Below, one piece after another: positions 25,245-37,838 of a DNA stretch of 64,000 nucleotides. The notes below the pieces were generated by a model, which was not told the origin of the DNA, searched no databases, and saw only the letters and a program-made list of their open reading frames with translations. A program made the position numbers and the translations under genes. The stretch's first letter is position 1. Each line of letters starts with the position of its first letter. The stretch is from Tethya wilhelma (taxonomy: Eukaryota; Porifera; Demospongiae; Tethyida; Tethyidae): NCBI GenBank assembly GCA_964030475.1, contig CAXIPT010000005.1:4320650-4384649 (forward strand). Direction: 5' to 3'.

Positions 25245-25592
25245 TTGGTAGTAATAAGCATAATAGACAACTTAAGAAGCTTTTGAAGCCTAATTGGGCC
25301 ATTCTTTGAGCATAAAGAAAGAAAAACAGGCAGAATCTTGAGCATGCATAATCCATCAAGGCCTATGTCGTATGTCCCATGTCGTATGTCGCATGTTGTA
25401 TGTCGCATGTTGCATGTCGTATGTCGCATGTCGCATGTTGCATGTTGGTAGGTATTTGGTAGTCATTAAGCATAATAGACAGCTTGAGAAGCATAATAGG
25501 CAGATTTTGGAACATAATTGGGCCATTTTTTGAGCATAAAAGAAAAGAAAAATAGGCAGAGTCTTGAGCATAATCTATCAAGGCCTAATTGC
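25245..25592 (+). repeat. Minisatellite flanked by a direct duplication
   Basis: 25369-25446 is an irregular array of 7-9 bp units (GTCGTAT, GTCGCAT, GTTGCAT). On both sides lies the same ~130-bp sequence (GGTAGT..AAGCATAATAGACA, TTGGGCCATT, GAGCATAA, TCAAGGCCTA). Confidence 0.8.
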
Positions 25593-25731
25593 ATACACAA
25601 AAAAGTACAGTACAGTTGTAAAAGCAAAGCAAAGCAAGAAGAGAAAGTGAAGAAGAATCCTAAGTATAGGACACTCCATTTGATGGCACAGCCAACAAGC
25701 AGTGTACTTAACTAAACCCTATCTAGTGACT

Positions 25732-25910
25732 GTTAAAACAGCTAGGGGTGTAAACATGACATTTAAAAACTATACCCTAGGGTGTAAATCTTGCTGTTGC
25801 CGTGGTGACCTTTGATGTTTCACACCTTTTTTCCTCCTTAGGGTTTAATTTTACTCCCTGGGGTATAGTTTTTAAATGGCAATAGCCTTTATTCACACCC
25901 CTGTTTTACT
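25732..25910. mobile_element. Inverted-repeat MITE, TAAAACAGCTAGGGGTG
   Basis: GTTAAAACAG...GGGGTGTAAA at the left and TTCACACCCCTGTTTTA at the right; ATTTAAAAACTATACCC and its inverse follow inward. Confidence 0.65.
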
Positions 25911-26124
25911 GACAGTGTGTATACTGGTGGCATGTATATAAGAGAAGATCATCAGTACAAAGACTCTGAAACCAGGCCACATGAACTTGAAGCAGAAGAG
26001 GATGAATTCAGGTGTCACAAACTGCAAACCTGGTCAAACTCAATTAAATTCGGACTGCATAATATTTTGTGGGTAAAATTTTCTGAAAATAGCGAAATTT
26101 ATACTCTTCGGAAATTTCTAGACA

Positions 26125-26530
26125 TACCGTAGAGTCGGGTTATTAGGCGCACTTCGTTATTAGGCGCACATTCGCTATTAGGCGCATGCTGTCTTCTTAC
26201 ACTTACCTTTAATAACGGGTGCAAAGTTTATAAACTGGATGTTCACGTAGTTTTCTAAGCCTGACAGCCATGAACAATGCTTTCTTTCAATACTTGGCCT
26301 TCCATTTCACTTAGAAAAGGCAGCTTCTCGCCACTTTTAGAGCTCTCTGCACCGCTAGCGCAATCGATCGATTTCTACTTGATGACGTCATTCATTTGGA
26401 GGCATGGTCAATACCGGTCATACGTTAGCCCGGTGCCCTCGTTATTAGGCGCATGCACCTCATTATTTAGCGCATACTTTTTCGCTAATATCCAATAAGC
26501 GCATGCGCTTAATAACCCGACTCTACGGTA
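26125..26530. mobile_element. 406-bp TACCGTAGAGTCGGG element
   Basis: Ends TACCGTAGAGTCGGGTTATT and inverse. Adjoining TTAGGCGCA is tandemly repeated inside each end (three to four units). Confidence 0.75.
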
Positions 26531-28040
26531 ATTATGATATTTTTCAGAATTGTATTACAAATACCGTACAGTGGGTATTTTTCATGGGGGAAAATTTTTG
26601 CGTATTCATCTTAAAGAGAAATTCACCAGGAAAGTTTTGTGAATTGCATCTCAACATTACATGATGATCTCGTACCTTACAAATTTCATGGTGGAAATTT
26701 TTTGTGGAAAGCTGTTAAACCCTGAAACTTGCACAAATTTTCTCCCACAAAAATTTCCCTCTATACAGTATATATGCGTAGGGCTGCTAAACCCTTGAAA
26801 ATAAAATCGCGAAAAGTTTGGTCATCAACTTTCCGTGTAAATTTTATTCCTCGAAAAATTCTAGCTATAATATGGTATTTTATGTACTGGAATAGCTGTT
26901 GCCATGGCAGCAACAGGCATGCATTGCCAAGTTATTACCATCTGCATGTACATACTATATATTCAGCATGCTGTCGGTGAATATGGCACTATATTACAAT
27001 ATCTCAATTTCAGTGCATGCTGACTAGCTATACTTTACACAATCTCTTACTATAGTTACCTGCATGCTTGCTGATATGTCAAACTATCTCAATTAGTCAA
27101 CTTTATTGATTGGCACAAATTTGAATCATACATGAGAGATTGAGACTGAAAATGAAGTAGTCATGCATGTGTTGAAATTGAGACATAGCATAAATCTTGA
27201 AAATTTCGTAGATATTTATTGTATTGCTTAACCGATTACCTGCGGTTGATGCGAAATCCCGTCATCCGTGTGTGTGTTTCAAACCGTGGTTGACGCAAAA
27301 TCGCGTCAAGCCTGCACTAGCGACTATTTTGCAAGCTAAGCAATTAGCCCTGAATTTTAAACTTTATACACAAATAGGTAAGGGAATACTCTACTAAAAT
27401 ATCAAGTCAGACTTAGAACTTCTAGTAAGGCATGGCACTACTCGTCGTTAAGCGACTAGCGATCATGATCTTCACGATCATGATGGTCAACTTTAGATCG
27501 ACGTTTTTTCTACAACCCTTCAGAGGTTAAGCTTGAAACTTGCTACGTAGGTGCAGGGATAGTTAGGCTATATAGCCATAGCATCGCTTTTGTAAGCTTT
27601 GCTGGCTAGCTGGAAAAAAAGCTTTATACACACGTGCACGCGGCTATATCCTAGGGTATTTGACCCTCCCATAATATTATATGTTAGGCTTTTTTTACCA
27701 GCAATAGCTTCACTAAGCAACAAGACCTGGAGTTAAGCTTGATTGTTGCTTAGCTGCATCATAATTATAAAAAGCTTTGCCTAATCTTTACTTTAGAAGA
27801 AAAATAAAAAGAAGGCGTAGCTACTAAAAATTTTAAATTTTAATTTCGCCGTATGACGTCTTTCACTTCAAAAGATATTTCAGCGTAAAATCCGTTAACA
27901 CAAAAATCTCGCAATCTATATTCACTGCTTATTGTAAATTATTACACATACCACAAACCTTTGCTGGGATGAGATATCCCAAAAAGGAAATGTCTTGACT
28001 GATCGTTCTACTATACACTGTACCTATTGGAAATACTCTG

Positions 28041-28043
<3 letters not shown>

Positions 28044-28117
<74 letters not shown>
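28044..28117 (+). repeat. (TG)n microsatellite, about 37 units
   Basis: Uninterrupted dinucleotide tract; the sequence to its right, TTGGAAGTTGCTAAGCA, matches that next to the tract at 2511. Confidence 0.95.
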
Positions 28118-28118
<1 letters not shown>

Positions 28119-28501
28119 GGAAGTTGCTAAGCAACAGTAATAGAAACAAATTTATATGTGTTCTAAGTGTTTTGTACTACTAGTGGGAATAGTACTACAG
28201 TTCTGTTTACTTAGTAACATGTGAAAAGGTTACTTCTAACAAAATACTTGCATTACTTCCAGTGGACAGTATGCATCAGGGCTGCAAATTATAGTTGCAT
28301 GACCCTTAAGTGGGCATGCAGCACTTGATGCATGGTCTAGTGCTGCACACTTACGGGCATGCAACTAGTTTGTTTGCCATTGACACCCTGTGACCACTAG
28401 CTACTCAATTCTCACCTCCACCCAACCATTCATGAACCGGCTAAAACTTTGGTTGCTGCTGTGTGTGTATGTGTAATTAATTATAGCCCTTGGGGTGTGC
28501 A

Positions 28502-29094
28502 TAGCCTCGTTCCCAGGCTTTTTCTCTCCCCTCGTATTATATTCGTACGTAGACCACACCCACAAAAAAAAAGAGAGAGGGAAAAGGCAGAGGAGGTACG
28601 ACACGAGTGCGCCTTTGCTGAGCTGGCAAAGCAGGTGCACGTGATTAATTCGCATTGTGAAGTATTGCGGTCACCTGACTGGAATGTAATTAACAGACTT
28701 GCCAGCTCAGCAAAGGCGCACTCGTGTCGTACCTCCTCTGGGGAAAAGGAGAGAAAAAGCCTGGTTGATTTTGATCACGTGCTTACGTGACGTCATAGTT
28801 GTAAGCGTGAATCAAAAGAAACTGCAGAACCTGTGAGCTCTTGAACTCAAACATCAGCTATCTCACTCTTTTTGTCTTATTTTTGTCTTCAGATGGTCGA
28901 CTTGTGAATTCAAAGACTGCATGTATTTCAGCGAGTGACTCTGACATCACGTAAGCGCACGTGATCAAAATCAATTAACCATCTGGGCTTTTTCTCTCCT
29001 TCTCCTTCTCTCTTTTTTTCGTGAGTGTGGTTCCGGGTGTGGTCTAGGTATGAATATAATACAAGTGGAGAGAAAAAGCCTGGGAACGAGGCTA
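28502..29094. mobile_element. 593-bp TAGCCTCGTTCC-family element with nested MITE
   Basis: TAGCCTCGTTCCCAGGCTTT at the left, its inverse at the right, each followed inward by TTTTCTCTCC-like sequence. A 153-bp MITE (28588-28740) is inserted in the left arm. Internal TGATCACGTG...TTACGTGA segments are also inverted. Confidence 0.7.
28588..28740. mobile_element. 153-bp AGAGGAGGTACGAC palindromic MITE
   Basis: CAGAGGAGGTACGACACGAG and its exact inverse at the right end; arms extend through GCGCCTTTGCTGAGCTGGCAA. Same length as the copy at 8355-8507. Confidence 0.8.
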
Positions 29095-31349
29095 GTTGTT
29101 TTGTCGGTCTGTCTGTTTGCGTAGTAGTCCACCGTATCTCAAGAACGGCAACTCAGTTCAGTCTTCAAAAGCAACAAACCAAGGTTAAAAAATCGAGAAT
29201 GATTATCTAAAAAAAAGTACAAATAGCATTCTACAAAAACCTCTAGTTCTCAGAATTCTGAGGCTTTTGAGCATCTTTGAGTGGTAAGCTTCGAGGCCAC
29301 ACCTGCTAATCATGCCCATATCTTAGTGTGCGTTACTAGAATTAGCTGAAAGATTAATGTTTCTCTTCTCTGGATTCTCTTGACAGAACGAGCTGAGGGG
29401 CTGCTGACTTAACTTTATAGGTAAATTTAGCAAGCAACAACACTCTATACTTTCTTAAGCATACACTGTTTTGGCATACTATATGGCTCCAAATTTTCGT
29501 GGCACAATGATATTTTCATGAATTTCGTGATTTGACTGTATATTATCATGAAAAATTTTCCACAAAAACTTAGAAAACCGTATATTGGCAATATAATTTC
29601 AGAGATCGTGATTTGTGAAAATTAGTTCAAAATAGCCGAATGCACTGAGACTTTCACCAACCACTTTTTGTGCCTGGCACAATTAAAAATTTGGAGCTGC
29701 ACCGTGAGTATTTTAAGCATGAAACTCAGCTTTGCATGCCTGTCAGGTATGACGTCACAGCACTGTTCAGTAGCTATACCTTGCAACTATCAATTTAAAT
29801 ATAGGTTATAGTACAATTAACAATGAGTAGTATCAGCAATTTATAGCACTTGCATGAGTCCTATGAAAGCAATAGCTAGGCATTCTATAACCGGTTTGTA
29901 GGTTTGTGTTTTGGTATAGTAGCAGAAATGAGAACTTAGTACTTCAGTATTCCGTTAAACTGGTTTCCCCATGCAATAAGTGACTACTTTTTGCATAGGT
30001 GATGGGTTCAGGGAGGTCAGCATGCAATACAGTGCCGTGCAGTGCCTTTGAAGTATAAGCTTAGGCTTCTGTGGTACAAGCGAAGATATAAATATATATT
30101 TATTTTGTCTAGTGACCACATTGGTTGCACATTTTTCCATGTAGCCTATGCATATACAGAGTTGTATGTTTGGTGTCCTCAATCATGACCACTGCATGCA
30201 GCATGGTATGACAGATAACAGATTTACCCAGCATGTGAGCATGCATCATCGATCAGGTACTACATATTGCTATGGCACCAAGGGTTAGACACCTTGGTGC
30301 TTTTTTATTAAAAATTTGTATCGTTTACTAAGTTTTTGCTCTAAATATAATGTTAGTATAGAAACTGGGCAAAACTTAGGGAAAAGTTAATAATAACTAA
30401 GATTTTGAAAAGTGTTTAAAGCTGGTATATATTTCATAGGTTGAAGAGACTGTTTTTATTGGCAAAAAGCCAAAGGAAATATTTTAATAGCTTGCGGAAT
30501 TTGAATAAAGGGAAAAAATGTTACATTTAATGGGTTTACTACAGAGTGCATGGTGGTGGGCATTATTAGAGGTAACCATATAACTGTAGAAGTGTCTGCT
30601 CAGCATCGCTGGCCTAGCTTGTTAAGCCGCTGCATGAGTGAGTTAAAAGCCATAGAAATTTTGGATGTTAAAGTAGAATTCCTCCTGAACATTTTAGTGA
30701 AATTTTGATAGTCGTAGCTTATCCAATGACTAAGTTATGATCAATTAAAGTTAAGGTGTTTTAGGGTGTTTTGGTGCCATATTTTCAATGGAGAATCCCG
30801 TAAAACACATATGTGCAACTTTGTCCCGTAACATTTGATTCGAAGCAGCTAAGAAGGTCAAACTTGTTTTGTTTTGGTCGCATAGACATGTAGAACACAT
30901 TTGTAGTACTTATGTTGCATTTGTATGGTTTCCTAAAATGGTTGGAAATCACTAATGCTATCTATATGCTTACATAACAAGCAGGCCAACTCCTGTCTGT
31001 CTTAATTGCCCAACACCACTACCAACAGCAACAGCATGAGCATCATCACTGCACAGTTAAACATTTGAATTTTAACACTGATTCTAGAAAACACACACCA
31101 GATTAATGGGTGTGGTCTCCAAGCCTAAGCACTCAAAGTAGCACAAAAGCATCACGTCTCAGTAACCACAGCATTTTGGGCAGCAAAAATATATTCTACA
31201 AGATCATTCAGATTTATGAACGTAAGTGCGATCAAATTTGTCACTATAGAGCTGTCTTTCTTGAGATTTCGGTGGGACAAACAGACAGACAAAATGACTA
31301 CCATAATCCTCTGCATGCACCTGCTACGCACGCGCCGAGGCTTAATAAG

Positions 31350-31710
31350 CTGTGTAGGAATGGACATGCAGTGCTACAAAAAGAACAAGGCATGTCCCAA
31401 TTTCGGCACATGATTACTTCATTTTATTTTTGGTCTCTTGCTGAAAGCATCTTTGAATTCATGCAGTGTTAATTATACCTAGGATCTAATGCTGCATGGT
31501 TCAATTTCCTGGCAATCAGTTCGTTAAGTAGTGCATAGAATAAAATACAGCAGGCAGGGAACTGAAGTCAGACTGCAAGCAAATTAAGACTTTCCATGGA
31601 ATTAAACTGAAAATGAAGTATATAGTCATGTGCCGAAATTGAGACATGCCTTGTTTCAATATTTTTTATGGCACTATATACATGCCCATTCCTACATTGC
31701 TTATTTTTAA
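31350..31710. mobile_element. TAGGAATGGGC-family short element
   Basis: TGTAGGAATGGACATGCAGTG at 31352 onward (first 20 bases quoted loosely), with TTTCGGCACATGATTACTTC, pairs with the inverse arm at 31612-31700. Confidence 0.6.
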
Positions 31711-31719
31711 AAAAATTAT

Positions 31720-31914
31720 TACTGTAGATCCGGAAATTTTCGTTGGTAAAATATTTCGCCTGTTAAATTTTTTCGCGCAGTCAGTTAATTTTCGTCGTTG
31801 CGGATGATTCGGTAAAGATCGCCATACAAAATAATTTTTCGCCGAGTTTAATTTTCGTCGGTAATGGTCGTCGATGAAAATTTTTTACCAACGAAAATTT
31901 CCCGATCTATGGTA
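31720..31914. mobile_element. 195-bp palindromic MITE (TACTGTAGATCCGG)
   Basis: TACTGTAGATCCGGAAATTT at the left, inverse AATTTCCCGATCTATGGTA at the right; TTTTCGTTGGTAAAA and its inverse follow inward. Confidence 0.7.
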
Positions 31915-32298
31915 CTTGTTTATTCACTTTTTTACTCAAGTTTCAAAGCTTTCCAGTTTTTGTTTACGCCTATTTATGATGAAAACAAGCAGGGTTTCAT
32001 ACAGGATTATAAGATTGGGAGGGGAAAAGAAGTAATACTGTATTGTGCGTGCCCAAATTTTTACAAGCTACGTCCACAAAAAAAATGCCATATAAATTTT
32101 TAAAAATCTTGGGGGGGGATATCCCCCCCTTCCCCCCCTTCTGTATGAAACCCTGACAAGTATATTATTATATCAAGGAATGTAGTACCTATATTGAAAG
32201 AACTTTCTGAGTCAGTTTGTGCTGTAAAAGTTCACTAAAATTAATGGATTCTGATTCTCAGGAAATCGTTTTTGAGCAAGTCAGTTAGAAAGATTTAC

Positions 32299-35200
32299 CT
32301 GAATGATTCCATTATACATCCCTTGAGGTAGGGCATTGCTGCCAGCTGCTCAGCAGTGGGGTGTCTGGAGTCACCAAGGACTGACTTGATCTCAGCATAG
32401 AGCCTTTCTTGAACCTCAGGTCTTTTGGCTACTTCAAATATCATGAATGCTCCTTGAATGGCTGTCTGCATGAAATTAAATGGCATGTACATTTAGTTAG
32501 TATGGCTATACACCTTGTTAAAATTCTTGTTGATATTACTGTGGAGTCGTGCATCCACCATACATTCAAGCCACTTCATCATGATTAAGTGTATAGCTAT
32601 AGTAATGTACACCACTTCTGAATTGCTGCATGTGTACTGTAAACCTGGCCCCTTCCTCAACACTATACTATGTATAATGACATCAACCATCACTTAAAAC
32701 TAATTTCAAGCAAAGCATGGCCAAGTCTAAGTCTTTGTGTGATCTTTGTTTATCTGTAACCAAGATAAATGAGGAGGTTCTCAAATGTGAAGGCTGTTCT
32801 ACTACAGTGCACAGATACTGTGCTGGAGTTACCAAAAAGCAGTATGACCAGATAACTGCCAAGTCACAGCCCTTTCTTTGTACAGTCTGTACTCAAAATC
32901 TTCTCAGAACACAAGTACTTGCTCTGCAGACAGAAGTAGTTCAGCTAAAAACAGAACTGGCTAATATCAAAGAAGCTACAACTATATACTAGTTCTTCTC
33001 AAGAAACAAGTTTGCAAAATTTGAAGAAAGACCTATGGTGAGGTCAAAAATAGAAACAAGCTATGCAAGTGTAGCTGCAAGGCACACTTCAAATCCGAAG
33101 AAGAGAACCACACAAGCTACTCAAAGAAATCATAGCAGAGCCCCACAGAAGAGGCCAAAAGTTGCTGTCCCTGGTAAGAGAAAGATTTGGGGCACACTCA
33201 AAACGTGTTCTGCTGCAACAGTTAAACATGCAATTTCGAAGTTCACCACTATAGACGAATCTGACATAGTCATTAAAAGAAAGTATGTAGTGAACTTGAA
33301 CAATCAAATTACTGAAAGTGGTGGCATGTTATATCATCAGATGAGCAGACTATGGCCGAACTAGAAAAGGAATGGGAGAAAGTTCAAATTCAGACCTCTT
33401 GGTCTTTAGTTCAGTGCCTTTCGTATGCACATGATGAGAGCAATAACGACCTGACAAATGTGAATGTGCAATTATCTGATTCTCAATCCAATCCTGATAC
33501 TAACTCTGAGGAGCAAAACAACCCTGAGGGAGTGCATGAGACCTCCAGTAGCTCCTGACTACCTAGCCATGTAAGTAATTTTAAATGTAGCTCTAAATTT
33601 ACATGTGTTACTAACTCTAATGTTTGTGTCTTGTATTTTAATTGTCGTAGTATTTTACCTAAATTTGATGAACTTGCTAGTTTGTGTTCATGTTACCAGC
33701 CCACTGCTATTTGCTTAACTGAAACATGGTTGTCATCAGATATCCCAGACAATGAGTTGTGCATACCAGATTATTCTCTTGTTAGACTAGACAGAAACAG
33801 GCATGGAGGTGGTGTATTAATTTATGTCAACAACAACTTTTCCTTTAAAACACTCTTGTATGGCCCTGATGGGTTGGAGCTCATTGTGTTATCTCTATTC
33901 ACTACTAAGTTTTCAATGTCTCTGGGTGTTTTTTATAGACCACCGTCCACTACTAAAACTATTTTTGATAATTTATTCACAAATCTTCTTAAATTGGAGC
34001 ATCAATATTTTTCTAACTTTGTACTTGTTGGAGACTTTAATGTTAATCTCTTAAATGATGAGCATCCCCTTTTACACCAAATTCAACTACTGATTGACAG
34101 TTTTTTACTAACACAAGTTGTTGACACCCCTACTCATTTTTGTAATAACTCCTTACCATCATTACTAGATCTTATTTTTGTATCAAATATTTCTTATTTT
34201 TGTAACTTCACAACTATTCCCCCCCTTTCCAACTCTGACCATCATGGACTACAGATAAACATGAATCACACCACTAACTCCAATCAATCACACGGGTTCC
34301 ACAACAAGAGAAGAAGAGTCTGGCAATATAGACATGCTGATTTTGACCTAGCAAATAATCTCTTAATGGATATTGACCCTCTCGAAGTTCTTGACTATAA
34401 TGACGTTGATATCACTTGGCAAAACTGGAACAAAATCTTCCTGGACATAATTGAAGAGTGTGTTCCAAGTTCCATTCTCCCTGAAAGAAACAATCTGCCC
34501 TGGTTAACAAAGGAAATTATCCAACTTATGCGTAAAAGAGATAACCTGTTTAAAAGAGCGAAGGATTCGTCTGATCAAAAAGACTACGAAATATATAAAA
34601 AAAGTACGAAATAGAGTTGTTAGTAAAGTGAGAGAAAGCAAAAGGCACTATACTTTAACTCTCTAAATCCCAGAAATCCTTCTGGAAAATGACTAAGATT
34701 ATTGCAAACCAGCAATCCTCTGTGCCAAGTCTTAACTTGACTGGAGACAAAATTGCAACATCTGATGAAGATAAAGCCAAATTACTTAACCATACTTTCT
34801 CTAAAAACTTTAACAATCGAACTCCCCCATTAGGTGAAGTTTCACTGGATCTCCCAACATGCAATCCTTATGATTGCCCTGACTGCTTACTGTGTACAGA
34901 AGAGGAAGTTTATGGTCTTTTATGCAACCTTGATATAAATAAGTCAAGTGGTCACGATGATATATCTGCAACCATGCTAAGATCAACGGCTCTCAGTATT
35001 ACTCCTTTTATCACCGAGCTATTCAACATCTCTATTAAACTGGGCAAGATTCCATCAGAGTGGAAAATTGCTAGAGTTTCTCCAATACCAAAACAAGGCG
35101 CTAAAAATGACCCATCAAATTACAGACCAATATCCCTTCTATCCATTTTAAGCAAAATCTTAGAAAGACACATTGCAAACTTAATACTAGACCAACATTG

Positions 35201-37783
35201 TTCTCTAATAAGTTCACATCAATGGGGTTTTACACAGGGTAAATCAACAACCAGTGCACTTGTATCTGCTCTGGACTCTTGGCACACCATTCTGGATGAG
35301 AGTGGCGAAATTTGTACTGTTTTCTTTGACTACCGTAAAGCATTCGACAGTGTTCCTCATTCTTTGCTGCTTCAGAAGCTTAAAAGAATTGGAGTAAACA
35401 TGCATATTCTCAAGTGGCTTCATGACTACCTATGTGACAGAAAACAATATGTGTGTGTAAATGGATGTAGTTCTGAAATGCTCAATGTGCTATCTGGTGT
35501 TCCACAGGGTTCTGTACTAGGCCCAATTCTGTTTATCTTCTACATTAATGATGTCACACAAATCACTTTGTCAGATGGAAGTCTAAGTATCTATGCTGAT
35601 GATATTATGCTTTATCGTCCAATTCGTAGTACCGAGGATTTCGAACTACTTCAAACAGACATTGATAATATATGTGTATGCTCTGCTAACAACCTTTTAG
35701 AGTTCAACGCTACCAAGTGCAAATACACGGTTATATCAAGAAAAAGGCAACACAGCTCCCCTCCTAATAGTCTTAACGTTAATAATGTGAGCCTTGAAAA
35801 TGTCAGTGAATATAAGTACCTTGGTATCTGGCTAACAGCTAGTTTGAGTTGGACAAAGCACATTGACTATATTTGCTCCAAGGCCAGAAAGAAAGTTGGA
35901 GCCCTTTACCGCCAATACTACCAACATGCATCTTCTGAAGCAATGATCCAGATCTACACTACCTGTATTCGCCCGGATCTTGAGTATGCTATCCAAGTGT
36001 GGTGTCCTCATCAGAAGGGACACATTAACTCAATCGAGTCAGTCCAGAAGTTTGCACTAAGGGTGTGCTCTAAACATTGGAATGCTAGCTACCAAGGTTT
36101 ACTGAGGAGGTTTGGTTTACCATCCTTAGAACAGAGGAGGGTGTATCTAAATTTGTGTTTCTTATATAACATCTTATCAGGGGCATACAGTTTCCCGGAA
36201 CCCTTCCCCGTTGAGTTAAGGTCAGCCAGCAACTACAATACTAGATCCTCACACCAATTGCAGCTAGCAGTTCCATCAGCCAAGACGTCAGCACATTTGA
36301 ACTCCTACTTTTGTTCAATACCTAAGATGTGGAATTCGCTACCTGAAGAGGTCGTCATGTCAACCAACATTGAACATTTTAAAAGAAACCTTTTAAAGCA
36401 CATGAAACAAACTAGTGAGACTGGTATTTAACTATTATTAATAATTATTACGTTTATTCAAGCTTATAGCTACATTTTTTGTTGTTAATGTTGTCGTTGT
36501 GTTCACTACATAATTCTAGCTGTTTTGTTTTGTACTGAGTACATGCTTGTATTAGCTATATCAGTGCTATTCATGGTATCCTGGCAGACTGTGTTCTGCT
36601 AAATTATTATAAATAAAAAAAAAAAAAAACAAAAAAAAACAACAACAACAACATGCATAATATATATCAGTGCTTAGAATTTATAATCTGTATGTATCTA
36701 CATAAATTGTAACACTTTATGTGGCAGAGTACATCTATACCTATAACCTTGAAAATAATTCTTTACGTAGCACAAACAATGCACTAGGCATAAGGACTCA
36801 CTCACAAATCAATCAACTTACAGTATCAACTCCTGCTGCAAACATGCTAGCTGCCTGGGAAGCACATTCTTCCTTTGTCATCTTCCCCTCTCTCAGCCAT
36901 TGCTCCAGTAGTCCTGGTACTTCACTCTCTTCACCAGCTTCAACTCGCTGAATAACCTCATTAGCATACTTTGAACCAACATCTAAAGTTCCCTGTATGT
37001 ATTATGTCACAAATATCCAAATTTCATACTGCACACTAAAAACCAAACTCCTTTGGCTACATACCCAATGCGCACGAGTATTGCCTACGAGAGTGTAATT
37101 GTACATGCCAGATTGGTCTCCAGAAATTTGGTCGCATAATAGTACTTTTATTAGCGATGCAAATATAATGCAAATATATAGAAAAATGACAATGACACTC
37201 ACAATCACTATCATGCATATGCTAAGTCTTAAAGGATCAAAATTTAATGGTAACTCCATAAATTACTCATGATGGGATCCAAACTCCCAATCATGAATTT
37301 GGAAATCCAGAGTACCAAGCACTACATGCATTATACAAGCACACACACATGCATATATGCGTATATGTACTTATCTCCTGTTTATTACTCTACATGTATA
37401 GAAATTCTTCACTGAAAATGTGGATATATAGTTTGCTAAAATCAAGCCTACATTTAACATAGTCACGTGGTAAAATAGGTTTTTAAACTACACATGAATC
37501 AAGACTCCAAGAAGACTATGAGCTAAAGATTCCAAGAGGACTCTATTTTCCGGGCTCCTACTATGGGAGTGGTCCCGCCCTTTCCATAGCATGATAGTAG
37601 TAAGGACAATAAATTGGTTGGGGAGCTCCCCTGCATGATGAGCGGACTATGAACTATTGAACATTCAAACTAATATATTAATTTATTATAGTAACCAGTA
37701 TGTAAATTAATTTGTATCTAGGAACCACTTAAAGGTTCAGTCAACAAGATTCTTCCCAACAACTTTTCTAATCTCTTCTTACA

Positions 37784-37838
<55 letters not shown>

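Larger units (their letters stand above)
22833..32298. other. 9.5-kb repeat desert without exons
   Basis: Apart from the elements listed separately I see no exon on either strand: neither 3' exons of the eh1 gene nor P450 B exons. 26560-26860 and 29490-29640 hold AT-rich TTTCATGG/AAATTTTC inverted motifs of uncertain kind. Confidence 0.5.

Noticed and set aside
28876..28966. Open stretch with a strong acceptor (TTTTTGTCTTCAG) and donor (GTAAGC) that could be an exon of the eh1 gene
   Set aside because: It lies wholly inside the 593-bp inverted-repeat element and its donor is part of the element's own inverted core.
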